A stretch of 64,000 nucleotides of DNA, from NCBI RefSeq assembly GCF_028609845.1, contig NZ_CP063191.1, positions 2,046,001-2,110,000 on the forward strand, read 5' to 3'. The stretch comes from Corynebacterium heidelbergense (GTDB lineage Bacteria > Actinomycetota > Actinomycetes > Mycobacteriales > Mycobacteriaceae). The translations under genes and the position numbers were made by a program. Under the pieces are notes generated by a model. The model saw nothing but the letters and a program-made list of their open reading frames with translations, was not told where the DNA came from and did no database searches. This document shows, one piece after another, positions 19,052-28,067 of this stretch. The first letter of the stretch is position 1. The number at the start of each line of letters is the position of its first letter.

Positions 19052-19936
19052 CTATTCCCGGCGGTGGTGTTTGCCGCCGCTGGGTGGGGTGACGTCACCC
19101 GGCCCGGGCCCGGGGTTGTGCCCCGAGGTGGGCTTGGGGTTGCGCCCGGAGGTGGGCCGGGGACCGGGGACAGGCGCGGGACCCTGGGGGTAAGGCGGGC
19201 TCTGTTGGGGCTGCTGCCGGTGTTCTGGGCGGTGGTGCCCCTGCCGCTTATCCTGCTGCTTTTCCTGGCGCTTGTCCTGCCGTTCCTGCTGGCGCTGACG
19301 GCGCTGGGCCTCCACGGCATTGGCGTAGCGTTCCATTTCCGCCGCGCTGGGAATCCCGAACCAATCGGCGTTTCCCGGCCGGGACATGAAGTACATCCCC
19401 AAGCCCGCCGCGACGGCCGAGAGAATCGTGATGATCCCGGTGAGCAGGACAAACCCCACCGGCGTGGTGGCCGGGGCGGAACTGAACAGCAGGAAGATCG
19501 CGGACAGGATGAGGTAACCGCTGGCGATGTTGAGAAACAGCCGGGAGTACACGCCACCCCGCCCCGCCCGGAAGGTCAGATAAGCGCAGATGGCGGCGAT
19601 GACAACGGACCATCCCAGCATCGTCCCATTGATCGCCGTGGTCAGGCTATCCACGCTCATCCCCTTGGGCAGGCCGGCACCCAGAGGACCGTTGGACTTC
19701 ACCTGCTCGGCCACCTGCTGGCGCAGAGCCCGCCGGTCGACGAGGTTGCTGACGAACGTCACGACAGCAAGCAGAACCTGCATGCTGGAGACGGACAACC
19801 AGCACCACATCCCCCAACGGACATCATCCGGCGCCGGTTTCACGGAGCGCGCCAACCCACCCGGGCGGCCGATCTTCGGGGGCCGGGTGGGTTGAGATGG
19901 GGTGGGGTCCTGTGACGGCGGGGTTTGAGGCTGCAT
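19052..19936 (-). CDS. Membrane protein downstream of hemB, unknown function
   Basis: A 294-residue protein with a Pro/Thr/Gln-rich N terminus, four membrane segments (near residues 43-63, 105-125, 133-153 and 160-182), then SRPGNADWFGIPSAAEMERY and a long Arg/Gln/Lys/Pro/Gly-rich low-complexity tail (residues 208-294). I believe a similar protein follows hemB in C. glutamicum and other corynebacteria. It starts 40 bases after hemB stops and is probably in the hem operon. No function can be read from the sequence. Confidence 0.75.
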   Translation of the reverse strand: MQPQTPPSQDPTPSQPTRPPKIGRPGGLARSVKPAPDDVRWGMWCWLSVSSMQVLLAVVTFVSNLVDRRALRQQVAEQVKSNGPLGAGLPKGMSVDSLTTAINGTMLGWSVVIAAICAYLTFRAGRGGVYSRLFLNIASGYLILSAIFLLFSSAPATTPVGFVLLTGIITILSAVAAGLGMYFMSRPGNADWFGIPSAAEMERYANAVEAQRRQRQQERQDKRQEKQQDKRQGHHRPEHRQQPQQSPPYPQGPAPVPGPRPTSGRNPKPTSGHNPGPGPGDVTPPSGGKHHRRE

Positions 19937-19976
19937 ACCTGTCCTAGCCTACTGCCTGGCCGCGGCCCGGTTGGCG

Positions 19977-21056
19977 CTAGCGGCCCTGCCGCAGCAGCTT
20001 CGCCGCGTGGGTTGCCCAGTAGGTGAGCACGATATCGGCCCCAGCCCGGCGGATGCTCGTCAGCGATTCGAGGATCGCCGCATCCCCATCGATCCATCCG
20101 TTAGCTGCCGCAGCGCTGATCATCGCGTACTCCCCCGACACTTGATACGCGGCCACCGGCACCGGGCTGGCAGCCGCCACCTCCCGCAGCACGTCCAGGT
20201 AAGGCATCGCGGGCTTAACCATGACGAAGTCCGCCCCCTCGGCCACGTCCAGCTCGGTTTCCAGCAGGGACTCCCGGCGATTGCGGGGATCCTGCTGGTA
20301 GGTCTTCCGGTCGCCCACCAGAGAGGACCCCACGGCTTCTCGGAAGGGGCCGTAGAAGGCGCTGGCGTACTTCGCCGAGTAGGCCATGATGCTCACATCC
20401 GCGTAACCGGCCGTGTCGAGGGCTTCGCGGATGACGCGCACCTGGCCGTCCATCATTCCCGAGGGGCTCACGACATGCGCCCCGGCCCGTGCTTGGGCCA
20501 CAGCCATGTCCGCGTATTGGGTGAGTGTGGCGTCGTTGTCCACGATTTGGTTGCCGTAGCGGTCCTGGCCCAGCACCCCGCAGTGGCCATGATCCGTGAA
20601 CTCGTCCAGGCAGGTATCGGCCATGAGGACAATGTCGTCGCCGAAGCGCTGGCGAACATCCGCCAACGCCCGGTTGAGCACACCATGGGGGTCGATGCCC
20701 GCCGAACCCAGCGCGTCTTTCGTCTGCTCCTGTGGAACGCCGAAGAGGTCAATAGACCCGACGCCCGCAGCGAGCGCTTCCTCCACGGCGCGCAGGAGGG
20801 AATCCGTCGTGTGCTGCACCACGCCGGGCAGGGAGCTGATGGGCTTGGGCTCCGCGATACCGTCCGCCACAAACATGGGCAGGACAAAACTCCTGGGGTT
20901 CAGGTCCGTCTCCGCAGTGAAGTTGCGCATCGCGGGGGTGGTCCGCAGGCGGCGGGGGCGGCGGGAGGGGATGCTCAGTTCTCCGCGCTCTCCGTCCTGG
21001 GGGTTATCGCTGGGTGCAGCGCCGGTTGCGCCGCTCATTTGGTTCTTCAGGCTCAT
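19977..21056 (-). CDS. hemB: Delta-aminolevulinic acid dehydratase (porphobilinogen synthase)
   Basis: Condenses two 5-aminolevulinate molecules to porphobilinogen. Visible landmarks: SFVLPMFVADG near residue 56, DTCLDEFTDHGHCG (metal-binding Cys segment), MAYSAKYASAFYGPFR with the first active-site Lys, and MVKPAMPYLDV with the Schiff-base Lys. The Cys-rich DTCLDEFTDHGHCG fits a zinc-dependent form. The 359 residues include a polar N-terminal leader. It starts 11 bases after hemD ends, so it is co-transcribed. A TAGCAT 8 nt before the ATG could give an extra leaderless start. Confidence 0.96.
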   Translation of the reverse strand: MSLKNQMSGATGAAPSDNPQDGERGELSIPSRRPRRLRTTPAMRNFTAETDLNPRSFVLPMFVADGIAEPKPISSLPGVVQHTTDSLLRAVEEALAAGVGSIDLFGVPQEQTKDALGSAGIDPHGVLNRALADVRQRFGDDIVLMADTCLDEFTDHGHCGVLGQDRYGNQIVDNDATLTQYADMAVAQARAGAHVVSPSGMMDGQVRVIREALDTAGYADVSIMAYSAKYASAFYGPFREAVGSSLVGDRKTYQQDPRNRRESLLETELDVAEGADFVMVKPAMPYLDVLREVAAASPVPVAAYQVSGEYAMISAAAANGWIDGDAAILESLTSIRRAGADIVLTYWATHAAKLLRQGR

Positions 21057-21067
21057 GCCCGCCGATG

Positions 21068-22777
21068 CTACTCGGCGGCCTCGGCGGGCTTCCGGCGCCG
21101 ACGGCGCTTCCGCGGCGGGGGGAGCTGCCCCTTGGCCCGCAGATCTGCGACGTGGCCGGCGAGCGCGTCGACGAGCTCCGGCACGCCCGCGGCCTCCGGC
21201 ATTACGTCCACGCGCAGGCCATGCTCCCGTGCCGTCTGAGCGGCCATGGGGCCGATGCAGGCGATGATCGTCCGACTGTGGGGCTTACCCGCAATACCCA
21301 CCAAGTTCTTCACCGTGGAGGAACTGGTGAAACACACCGCGTCGAAGCCGCCGGTCTTAATCATGTCCCGCACTTCCGGGCTCGGCGGGGCCGCGCGCAC
21401 CGTCCGATAGGCCACCACGTCCTCCACCTCCCAACCGAGTTTGATCAGGCCCTCCACGAGGGTCTCCGTGGCGATATCCGCCCGGGGTAGGAGAACCCGG
21501 TTGACCATGTCCAGGTCTGGGTCGTGCGGCGGGAACACGTCCACCAGGCCGGAGGCGTTGCGGGAATTGCGCGCAGGCAGTAGTTCGGGGGTGATGCCCA
21601 GATCCCGCACCGCCTGCGCCGTCTTGGGCCCCACTGCGGCGACGCGAACCCCCGCTAGGGCCCGGGCGTCCAGACCAAATTCCTGCAGCTTGTCCCAGGT
21701 CGCCTTTACCGCGTTGACGGAGGTGAACACGATCCAGTGATAGCGCCCATCCACCAGGCCCTTCACGGCGCGCTCCATCTGAGCCGGAGTGCGCGGCGGC
21801 TCCACCGAGATCGTCGGCACCTCCACCGGAATCGCACCGTGGGAAGCCAGGCGCGCACTCATCGGGCCCGCCTGATTCTTCGCCCGCGGCACCAATACCG
21901 TCCACCCGTACAGGGCCCGGTTCTCCCACCAGGAGTACTTGCTGCGGTTATCCACCTGCGTACCGATGGTGACCAGCAGCTCCTCGGGGATATCCCCCTC
22001 CTTTGCGGCGGGGCCCGTGGGAGCCACGACGTTCCTCAAGGACTCGAGGGTGGCATCGTAACTGCGTTGCCGACGGGTCGTGCCGTGCAGCGTCACCGTC
22101 ACAGGCGTGGCAGCACCCACCCCCCGCTTCCCCAGTTCCGCGGCGATGTCCGCGAGGTCCTCCGGGGCGGCGGTGAGGATCAGGGGGAGGCCCGCACCGG
22201 CCAGCTGATCCCAGTCCGCTCCGCCGCGCACGTCCGCCTCGGTGACATCCGGGCCTACGGCGATGCCGGTGAAGGCGGGCACGGCCACGGAGCCCGTCAT
22301 CCCCGGGACCACCTGGAACTCCACGCCCAAGGCCTCCACCTCGCGCAGTTCCTCCAGCACAGCCGGGTTGCTCAGCGGATTGCCGGCAACCAAACGAATC
22401 ACGTCGTGCCCCTGCGACGCGCACTCGCCCATCCGGCGGGCAACGTCCCCGCTGGCCTCGCCGGGTTCGGCGGCCACGATCTCGGCGGCGGTCGGGGGCT
22501 CCGGGCGCGGTGGCTTGCGGCGGGCACCGGCCTGCTTTGCCTCCTCCAGTTGGGCGACCCACTCCGCCTCCACCCGGTCCAGCTTCTCCTGGGGCACGGG
22601 CACCTTCGCGGCAACCAGGTCCCGGACGGCGGGCAGGACCGCGGGGTCCACCCAAGCGTGGGCAGTGTGCTCAAGCACCTCGCGGGCGCGGACAGTCAAC
22701 AGGTCGGGGTTGCCGGGGCCGGCGCCGACAAAGAGGACGCGGCCCAGCCCGGTGGGGGCGATTCCGGCAGTGGTCAT
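21068..22777 (-). CDS. hemD: Fused uroporphyrinogen-III C-methyltransferase / uroporphyrinogen-III synthase
   Basis: A 569-residue two-domain enzyme. Residues 13-275 form a SAM-dependent tetrapyrrole methylase (VGAGPGNPDLLTVRA at the start, LVAGNPLSNPAVL and VVPGMTGSVAVPAF later); residues 290-545 are a HemD-type uroporphyrinogen III synthase (VLVPRAKNQAGPMSARL, FTSVNAVKATWDKL, VCFTSSSTVKNLVG). The fusion is standard in Actinobacteria and joins the branch to haem and sirohaem. A polar Lys/Pro insert (near residues 65-110) interrupts the methylase domain, so its activity is less certain than that of the synthase. It ends in a Lys/Arg-rich tail. Confidence 0.93.
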   Translation of the reverse strand: MTTAGIAPTGLGRVLFVGAGPGNPDLLTVRAREVLEHTAHAWVDPAVLPAVRDLVAAKVPVPQEKLDRVEAEWVAQLEEAKQAGARRKPPRPEPPTAAEIVAAEPGEASGDVARRMGECASQGHDVIRLVAGNPLSNPAVLEELREVEALGVEFQVVPGMTGSVAVPAFTGIAVGPDVTEADVRGGADWDQLAGAGLPLILTAAPEDLADIAAELGKRGVGAATPVTVTLHGTTRRQRSYDATLESLRNVVAPTGPAAKEGDIPEELLVTIGTQVDNRSKYSWWENRALYGWTVLVPRAKNQAGPMSARLASHGAIPVEVPTISVEPPRTPAQMERAVKGLVDGRYHWIVFTSVNAVKATWDKLQEFGLDARALAGVRVAAVGPKTAQAVRDLGITPELLPARNSRNASGLVDVFPPHDPDLDMVNRVLLPRADIATETLVEGLIKLGWEVEDVVAYRTVRAAPPSPEVRDMIKTGGFDAVCFTSSSTVKNLVGIAGKPHSRTIIACIGPMAAQTAREHGLRVDVMPEAAGVPELVDALAGHVADLRAKGQLPPPRKRRRRRKPAEAAE

Positions 22778-22898
22778 AAGTGGACTTTCGTGTGCTCGGG
22801 GGAGGATGGGGATGGGGAGAGTGTTCTTCTGGTGGGAGCGGGCGGGAAAAGCAGCCGGGGATCTGATCGACCGGTGCCACCGCGGCTGTGGAGCCCGG

Positions 22899-23840
22899 TC
22901 ACCTGGCGGTGGCCATCAACCTGTCCGCCCCGGCGCCGAGCAGTTCCCTGCCCACGTCCGCTCCGGCGGCCTCCGCCGCCTTCTTCCAGCTTTCGGCGGG
23001 TATTCGCACCCTGCGTTGCGTGACGAGTTTGTCGCTGCCATCCAACGCAAAAACGCCTCCGGTGATGGTGAGGGTGCTGTCGTCTTCCGCTAGCGTCGCA
23101 TGGGCGGCCACGGGGGCGGAGCACCCGGCCTCGAGCGTGGCCAGCACGGCTCGCTCCGCGATAGCCCTCAGATGCGACGGCCGGTGATCCAGTCCCTCCA
23201 CCGCAGCCCAGGCCAACTGGTCTGCTACCCGCACTTCTACGCTGAGGGCACCCTGGGCGGGGGCCGGCATGATGACGGCGGGGTCTATGGACTCGGCGGC
23301 GCGATCCAACTGCCCCACCCGTTCCAAACCAGCCCGGGCAAGGATCACGGCATCTAAGTCTTGGCCGACCCGCCCCATGCGGGTACCGATGTTGCCGCGC
23401 AGAGGCAGCAGCTTGAGATCCGGGCGCACGGCCAGCACTTGAGCGACCCGGCGGGGAGCGGACGTTCCCACCTTGGCCCCGCTGGGCAGCTCCAACAATC
23501 GGCGGTTATCCACGCTGATCAGCACTTCCCGCGGATCCACCCGCCGGGGCACGACCGTGCGGAAACGCGTGTCCGCCGCCGTCGGCAGGTCTTTGAAAGA
23601 GTGCACGGCGATATCGCATTCGCCGCGGGCCAGGGCGGTCCGCAGCGTCTCGGTGAACACGCCGATGCCGATCTGCTCCACGGGCGTTTGCGCCGCCTGG
23701 GAGGCGTCCCCGGGCGTGTGGACGATGTGCAGCTCGGCGGTGTGACCGGCTTCGGCCAGGCCATCGCGGACGTGTCCCGCTTGCGTGGTGGCCAGCAGGG
23801 AGCCGCGGGTGCCGATGAGCAAGGTGCGGTTGAGGGTCAT
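22899..23840 (-). CDS. hemC: Porphobilinogen deaminase (hydroxymethylbilane synthase)
   Basis: Joins four porphobilinogens into hydroxymethylbilane. [14 protein letters not shown] is the N-terminal signature, VHSFKDLPT and [10 protein letters not shown] bind the growing chain, and [13 protein letters not shown] carries the Cys that anchors the dipyrromethane cofactor. Its 313 residues are normal. The start overlaps the hemA stop by 4 bases (ATGA), so HemA and HemC are translationally coupled. A 121-base purine-rich spacer separates it from hemD. Confidence 0.96.
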   Translation of the reverse strand: MTLNRTLLIGTRGSLLATTQAGHVRDGLAEAGHTAELHIVHTPGDASQAAQTPVEQIGIGVFTETLRTALARGECDIAVHSFKDLPTAADTRFRTVVPRRVDPREVLISVDNRRLLELPSGAKVGTSAPRRVAQVLAVRPDLKLLPLRGNIGTRMGRVGQDLDAVILARAGLERVGQLDRAAESIDPAVIMPAPAQGALSVEVRVADQLAWAAVEGLDHRPSHLRAIAERAVLATLEAGCSAPVAAHATLAEDDSTLTITGGVFALDGSDKLVTQRRVRIPAESWKKAAEAAGADVGRELLGAGADRLMATAR

Positions 23841-25294
23841 GCTGATTCTCCCGGGCGCCGGTGGTCCGTGGCGGTCGTCTTTGTTCGGCTGGACGCCACC
23901 GACCGCAGCGCGGCGACACCGCCGCTGGGGAGGTCGGAGCTCTGCGGGTTGGTGACGGAATCCACGATCCCCGTGGGCAAGTTGAATAGGGCCGCAAGGG
24001 CATCCGGGTAGGTCACGGCCTGCCCCGCCGCGGAGAGCTTCTTCGCCTGCACAGTGGGAGTGTGGAGCAGCTTGTCCACGACTCGCCGCATGGATCGTTC
24101 CACCAGCGCGCGGTGGGCCGGGTCCATGCCCTCCGTCTGTCGCTCCAGTTGCAGGAGTTCTTCCGCCATGAGATCCGCCGCGCGGTGGCGCAGGGCCTTC
24201 ACCGTGGGGACGACCGCCTGCACGCGCTGCTGCTCCAGGAACTCCGCGAGCTCGTGGGCCACGATGCTGCGCGCGGGCGCCTCGTCCTCCAGGGCCTCCC
24301 CGGCCATCGTCGTGAGTTGCTCGATGTTGAGCAAGGCCACGTCCTGCAAATTCCCCGCGCCGGAGGCGATATCCCGGGGCATGGACAAGTCGATGAGCAC
24401 CAGGGGGCGCCCCGGGACGCGCCCGGGCAGCGCGGCAGCCACATGCTCCCTGGTCACGACGGTTTCCACCGCTCCGGTCGCGGACACCACGAGGTCCGCC
24501 CCGCCCAATGCTGCGGGCATATCGCCGAGGGCCACGGCGGTGGCACTCACCCCCGCCTGGGCCGCGTGATCAGCCAGGGTCTCTGCCCGGCTAAGCGTGC
24601 GGTTTGCCACCGTGACGTGGTCGATGCCCAACTTGCCGAGGTAGGTGGAGGCCAGGGAAGCCATTGCACCGGCGCCGATGATCAGCGCGCGGCGACCGGC
24701 CAGGGGCGCGCTGGTGGGGCTGGCGTCCGAAAGACCGAGAATCCGCAACCCCCGATCCACGGCAAAGGAGACCATAGAGGCCCCCGCCGCATCGATGGTG
24801 GTTTCCGAATGCACCCGCTTGCCCGTCCGCAGGGCCCGCTGGGTGAGGTCGTGCAGGGTCCGCCCCACGGTGCCGGTGTCCGAGGCAGACTGATAGGCGC
24901 TGCGAAGCTGACCGATGATCTGCTGCTCCCCCACCACCATGGAATCTAACCCGGAGGCCACATTGAGCATGTGCTCCGCGGCGGCATCGGCGTAGTGAAC
25001 GTACAGGTGCGGCTCGAGGTCCTCTGCCGGAACACCGGAGAATTGCGCGACCGTCTCCACCACGTGATCTAACCCGGAGTGGAAGGCGTTGGCCACCGTG
25101 TAGAACTCCATGCGGTTGCAGGTGGACAGCACGAGGGATTCGGAGATGACCTCCCCATCCACGAGCGCCAATTGCAGCTTGGGCAGCTCGGAGTCCACGA
25201 CGCTCACGCGTTCCAACAGGGGAACCGGGGCGGAGCGGAACGACAATCCGACGAGCAGAACCGAGGCCGAACCGGTACGGGCGTTGCCTGACAT
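23837..25294 (-). CDS. hemA: Glutamyl-tRNA reductase
   Basis: NADPH reduction of glutamyl-tRNA to glutamate 1-semialdehyde, the committed step of haem synthesis. [18 protein letters not shown] opens the domain, [11 protein letters not shown] holds the catalytic Cys, [20 protein letters not shown] is diagnostic, GAGAMASL is the NADP site, and the C-terminal dimerisation helices follow. The frame is open to 25531, but the ATG ending at 25294 begins the family's N terminus and has AGGAGG about 13 nt upstream, giving 485 residues. It is the first gene of the hemACDB transcript. Confidence 0.95.
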   Translation of the reverse strand: MSGNARTGSASVLLVGLSFRSAPVPLLERVSVVDSELPKLQLALVDGEVISESLVLSTCNRMEFYTVANAFHSGLDHVVETVAQFSGVPAEDLEPHLYVHYADAAAEHMLNVASGLDSMVVGEQQIIGQLRSAYQSASDTGTVGRTLHDLTQRALRTGKRVHSETTIDAAGASMVSFAVDRGLRILGLSDASPTSAPLAGRRALIIGAGAMASLASTYLGKLGIDHVTVANRTLSRAETLADHAAQAGVSATAVALGDMPAALGGADLVVSATGAVETVVTREHVAAALPGRVPGRPLVLIDLSMPRDIASGAGNLQDVALLNIEQLTTMAGEALEDEAPARSIVAHELAEFLEQQRVQAVVPTVKALRHRAADLMAEELLQLERQTEGMDPAHRALVERSMRRVVDKLLHTPTVQAKKLSAAGQAVTYPDALAALFNLPTGIVDSVTNPQSSDLPSGGVAALRSVASSRTKTTATDHRRPGESA

Positions 25295-25517
25295 ACGCGC
25301 TCGTCTACCTCCTGCTATTCGTCGACGGGCCTTCCGCTCAAGGCCCCCTCTTTCATCGAGGGGCGAAGGCCTGTGCAGCCTGCTTTTCGCCCCTCTTATC
25401 CTTCCCGGCTCACTCTTCCGTCCGGGGCTCCCCCACGTGGAAAAGGGGGCCAGGGGCTGTGCGAAGTCCGGGGCGACGGGCTGGCCGGTGGCGGGTCTGG
25501 GGTTGGTGGCTACCGGC

Positions 25518-25540
25518 AAAACCCCGCGCAACTGGCGGGG
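25518..25540 (-). terminator. Terminator-like hairpin between glutaredoxin gene and hemA
   Basis: On the minus strand CCCCGC and GCGGGG pair around a 7-base loop and are followed by TTTT. It lies about 85 bases after the glutaredoxin stop. It either ends that transcript or, if the hemA promoter is further upstream, acts as an attenuator in the hemA leader. Confidence 0.5.
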
Positions 25541-25581
25541 TGAATACGGGTACCTACGGTATCGCTAAGCCCACCCCAATG

Positions 25582-25612
25582 ACAAAACGCGAGGGCTGTT
25601 TTGTTATATAAC
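25582..25612. promoter_or_regulatory. AT-rich palindromic element upstream of hemA
   Basis: ACAAAAC (25582-25588) and GTTTTGT (25598-25604) form a perfect 7-base inverted repeat; overlapping it, GTTATATAAC (25603-25612) is itself a perfect palindrome. The AT content stands out against the GC-rich surroundings. It may be an operator or promoter core for hemA. Confidence 0.45.
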
Positions 25613-25625
25613 GCCACCAACCGGA

Positions 25626-25871
25626 TCATTCGGCGGCGCCGAGCGCCGCGGCGAGGTCCTCGTTATCGACTTCCCAGCAGGCAAACTCGGCACCGTCCAC
25701 GAGGACGACGGGCACCCGATCCCCGAACTCCGCCGCCGCCCCGGCGAACGCAGAGGGGGACTCCACGTCCACTACCTCCAAGGTGGCGCCGGCCCGGTCG
25801 ACCACGGGCCGGATCTGCTCGAGGACCCGGGCGCAGGACCCGCAGCTAGCCCGGGTGAGGAGGGTGACCAC
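25626..25871 (-). CDS. Glutaredoxin family protein
   Basis: A small thioredoxin-fold protein with the redox motif RASCGSCARV, then a VDVES segment, VPVVLVDG (cis-Pro) and EFACWEVDNEDL. Equivalent proteins precede hemA in mycobacteria (Rv0508) and corynebacteria. The start is uncertain: the frame opens with GTG at 26021, but the first 50 residues are low-complexity and would begin 2 bases from the divergent gene's start. The GTG ending at 25871 starts right at the domain and gives 81 residues. Role in thiol redox control is inferred from the fold only. Confidence 0.8.
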   Translation of the reverse strand: MVTLLTRASCGSCARVLEQIRPVVDRAGATLEVVDVESPSAFAGAAAEFGDRVPVVLVDGAEFACWEVDNEDLAAALGAAE

Positions 25872-26009
25872 GTGCCCGCCGGAGGGTTGATCCGGGCTCG
25901 ACCCGGGGGAGGCATGGGCCTGCGGGGCTTTTCGGCTGCGTGACGTGCGGAAGGGAAACACAGCCCCGAGGATAACGAGGTGGGGCGGTACCGGGAGCGG
26001 GCGGCGGGG

Positions 26010-26015
26010 TAGTTT
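26010..26015 (+). promoter_or_regulatory. -10 element of leaderless HAD-hydrolase promoter
   Basis: TAGTTT, then 7 nt, then GTG at 26023. The start codon lies in the 13-base palindrome AGTCACTGTGACT. Confidence 0.6.
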
Positions 26016-26022
26016 AGTCACT

Positions 26023-27240
26023 GTGACTGAGCAGCCGCGGGATTACGCGGACCGCCTGCGCAGCCAACGCCGACGGTTGGCGCATCAGGTCCAAAACAGT
26101 ACCTCGGACAGCATCCTGGCTGTTCGGGGTATTGTTCGTGCCATTTTGAGCCAGCGGATTTTCCCCACCCGTGGGGACTCGGCCCAGCGCGAGGCCGGGG
26201 AGGCTTCAGTGCTCACCGCCCTGGACGGGCTAACCCCCGACGGGGAGGGCCCTGGGGCTCCCGCAGGCACCGTGGCCACCCGAGTAAGCCCCCCGGTGGA
26301 TCCACGGAGCATCGACCCGGATTCGGATCATGCGGAACACGGGCAAGCCATCGACCAGTTGGCGCAGTTCCACGACCTGACTGAGGAGGAACTGCGCACG
26401 GCGCTGCGCAACGTGCGGGGAGCCCAGGCCGCGGCGGGCGGGGACAACCGGCTCAACGATCCGGATCCCACCATCCCTCAAGACGCGGGAGTGGCCGCCT
26501 TCTTCGATGTGGACAATACGCTGATTAAAGGGGCTTCCATCCTGCTGTTCGCCCGGGGGTTGGCAAAGCGGCGGTTCTTCACCGTTGGGCAGATCTGCCG
26601 GTTCTTGTGGAAGCAGGTGAAGTTCCGGGCCTCTGGAAAGGAGGACCCCAGCGATATCGCGTCTGGCCGGGAGGAGGCGCTGGCCCTGGTGCGGGGGCGG
26701 CGGGAGGATGAGGTCATCCAGATGGCGGAGGAGATCTGGGCGGCGACGATCGCAGAGCGCATTTTCCCGGACACGAAAGAACTGGCGAACATGCACTTGC
26801 AAGCGGGCCATCAGGTGTGGCTGGTCACCGCCACACCGGTGCAGTTGGCGCAGATCATCGCCCGAGAACTGGGCTTCACGGGGGCACTGGGGACGGTGGC
26901 GGAGGTCCGCGACGGTCGCTTCACCGGGCGCATGGTGGGGGACATCCTGCACGGCCCGGGCAAGAAGCACGCCGTTGTGGCCCTGGCCGCGTACGAAAAC
27001 TTGGACCTTTCCCGGTGCACGGCCTACTCGGACTCCGTCAACGACATTCCCATGCTGTCCACGGTGGGAACCGCCGTGGCTATCAACCCCGATTCCCCTT
27101 TGCGGAAGCGGGCCCATGACCGAGGCTGGGAGGTGCGGGACTACCGGCGCGGCAGGCGCGCGGTGAAGCGGTTCGGGGCCCCGGCCGCAGCGGCAGCGGC
27201 CGCAAGCGCCGCCGGGGGCTACTGGATCATCCGACGCTGA
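26023..27240 (+). CDS. HAD-IB family phosphatase (SerB1-like)
   Basis: A 405-residue protein. After an N-terminal extension of about 140 residues rich in Asp, Glu and Arg comes a HAD domain: AAFFDVDNTLIKGAS (nucleophile Asp), VWLVTATPVQLA (motif II Thr), GKKHAVV (Lys) and AYSDSVNDIPML (motif IV). This is the SerB/CicA-type IB group. An Ala-rich hydrophobic C terminus ending in Trp-Ile-Ile-Arg-Arg could be a membrane tail. The equivalent gene in M. tuberculosis is Rv0505c (serB1). True phosphoserine phosphatase activity is unproven. The start is chosen at GTG 26023 from the leaderless spacing. Confidence 0.85.
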   Translation: MTEQPRDYADRLRSQRRRLAHQVQNSTSDSILAVRGIVRAILSQRIFPTRGDSAQREAGEASVLTALDGLTPDGEGPGAPAGTVATRVSPPVDPRSIDPDSDHAEHGQAIDQLAQFHDLTEEELRTALRNVRGAQAAAGGDNRLNDPDPTIPQDAGVAAFFDVDNTLIKGASILLFARGLAKRRFFTVGQICRFLWKQVKFRASGKEDPSDIASGREEALALVRGRREDEVIQMAEEIWAATIAERIFPDTKELANMHLQAGHQVWLVTATPVQLAQIIARELGFTGALGTVAEVRDGRFTGRMVGDILHGPGKKHAVVALAAYENLDLSRCTAYSDSVNDIPMLSTVGTAVAINPDSPLRKRAHDRGWEVRDYRRGRRAVKRFGAPAAAAAAASAAGGYWIIRR

Positions 27241-27299
27241 TCCCCGGTCGGTGAGGTGACCTTCGGGGGGACCGCACCGTGGGACCTTCCGCAGGCAGC

Positions 27300-27338
27300 A
27301 AAAATCCCCCTGCTTCCTAACGGCGAAAGCCAGGGGGT
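27300..27338 (-). terminator. Intrinsic terminator after bS22
   Basis: On the minus strand CCCCCTGGCTT pairs with AAGCAGGGGG across a short loop and is followed by ATTTTT. It lies about 45 bases after the bS22 stop and is the strongest hairpin-plus-U-run I find in the window. Confidence 0.75.
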
Positions 27339-27380
27339 TCCACGGGCAGCTCCGACCGCGTCAGCGGCCGGGCGCAGGGC

Positions 27381-27482
27381 TTACTTGCCCAATTTCCGTC
27401 GCTGCACGCGCGTCCGTCGCAGCATCTTGCGGTGTTTCTTCTTGGACATGCGCTTGCGGCGCTTCTTGATGACAGAACCCAT
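27381..27482 (-). CDS. 30S ribosomal protein bS22 (AURKAIP1/COX24-domain small protein)
   Basis: A 33-residue, extremely basic protein starting [12 protein letters not shown] and ending [12 protein letters not shown]. This is nearly identical to the small actinobacterial ribosomal protein bS22, found in mycobacterial 30S structures near the decoding centre. The M. tuberculosis counterpart is Rv0500B, also next to the BldC-like gene and proC. GAGG lies about 11 nt upstream of the ATG, and a strong terminator follows. It is short enough to be missed by many gene finders. Confidence 0.9.
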   Translation of the reverse strand: MGSVIKKRRKRMSKKKHRKMLRRTRVQRRKLGK

Positions 27483-27644
27483 ATGCGACGAACCTCGCTT
27501 CTACTCTTCGGCTAGTGCGGACAACTTCTTGTTGATGTGCCTCATCCAGGGCGCACGAATGGGGGCAATGTTACCGCCCCGCCCCGCTGTGGAACAAAAA
27601 GCCGCTCGTCGCACGGAGATTTACACGAAGGGGAGAGCGTTGAA

Positions 27645-27845
27645 CTATCCCGTCTTGTCGGCGGAGTACACGGAGGACCCCAGGTACTCCTCCACCGCCT
27701 GCTGGTGAACGCGAAAGGAACGGCCCACCCGCACGGCAGGCAGATCGCCCGAGTGCACCAGGCGGTAGACGGTCATCTTAGACACGCGCATGAGCTCAGC
27801 GACCTCAGCGACGGTGAGAAACGTTCCGTTGTCTTTGCTAACCAT
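27645..27845 (-). CDS. BldC-like / excisionase-family HTH DNA-binding protein
   Basis: A 66-residue protein with a MerR-like winged helix-turn-helix: FLTVAEVAELMRVSKMTVYRL (first helices) followed by HSGDLPAVRVGRSFRV (wing). The same small regulator lies next to proC and the 33-residue ribosomal protein in mycobacteria (Rv0500A), and it resembles Streptomyces BldC. There is no phage or integrase context, so the excisionase label describes only the fold. It is probably a global or developmental regulator; targets are unknown. Confidence 0.88.
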   Translation of the reverse strand: MVSKDNGTFLTVAEVAELMRVSKMTVYRLVHSGDLPAVRVGRSFRVHQQAVEEYLGSSVYSADKTG

Positions 27846-28067
27846 AGATAGTCTTCACTTTCTTCGCGCTCTCCATGCGCTGCAGGCTTCCCCTCCCGCA
27901 GGACGTCACACGTGATCGCTACCGGGCTAGTGTACCGTGAAGTTTGTGGCTTATGCGCATCGAGGGGGAACATTATTCTTTTGTAACCTTCCGTGACTGT
28001 TGAGGTCACAGGACATGCGAGCACACCGACGCGGCTATTCCGGGGCCTGCTTGTGCCTCTATTTAGC

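Larger units (their letters stand above)
25295..25625. other. 331-base non-coding region upstream of hemA
   Basis: Contains a terminator-like hairpin (25518-25540, minus strand) and an AT-rich palindrome zone (25582-25612). I see no protein-coding frame with a start and ribosome site. It should hold the hemA promoter and possibly leader regulation. Confidence 0.6.

Noticed and set aside
25295..25531. N-terminal extension of HemA
   Set aside because: The extra 79 residues are Pro/Arg-rich with no counterpart in the family, and the ATG at 25294 has AGGAGG upstream.
27846..28067. CRP/GlxR-like site TGTGA...TCACG upstream of the BldC-like gene
   Set aside because: The half-sites are separated by 9 bases instead of 6 and the second half is imperfect, so it does not fit the GlxR consensus.
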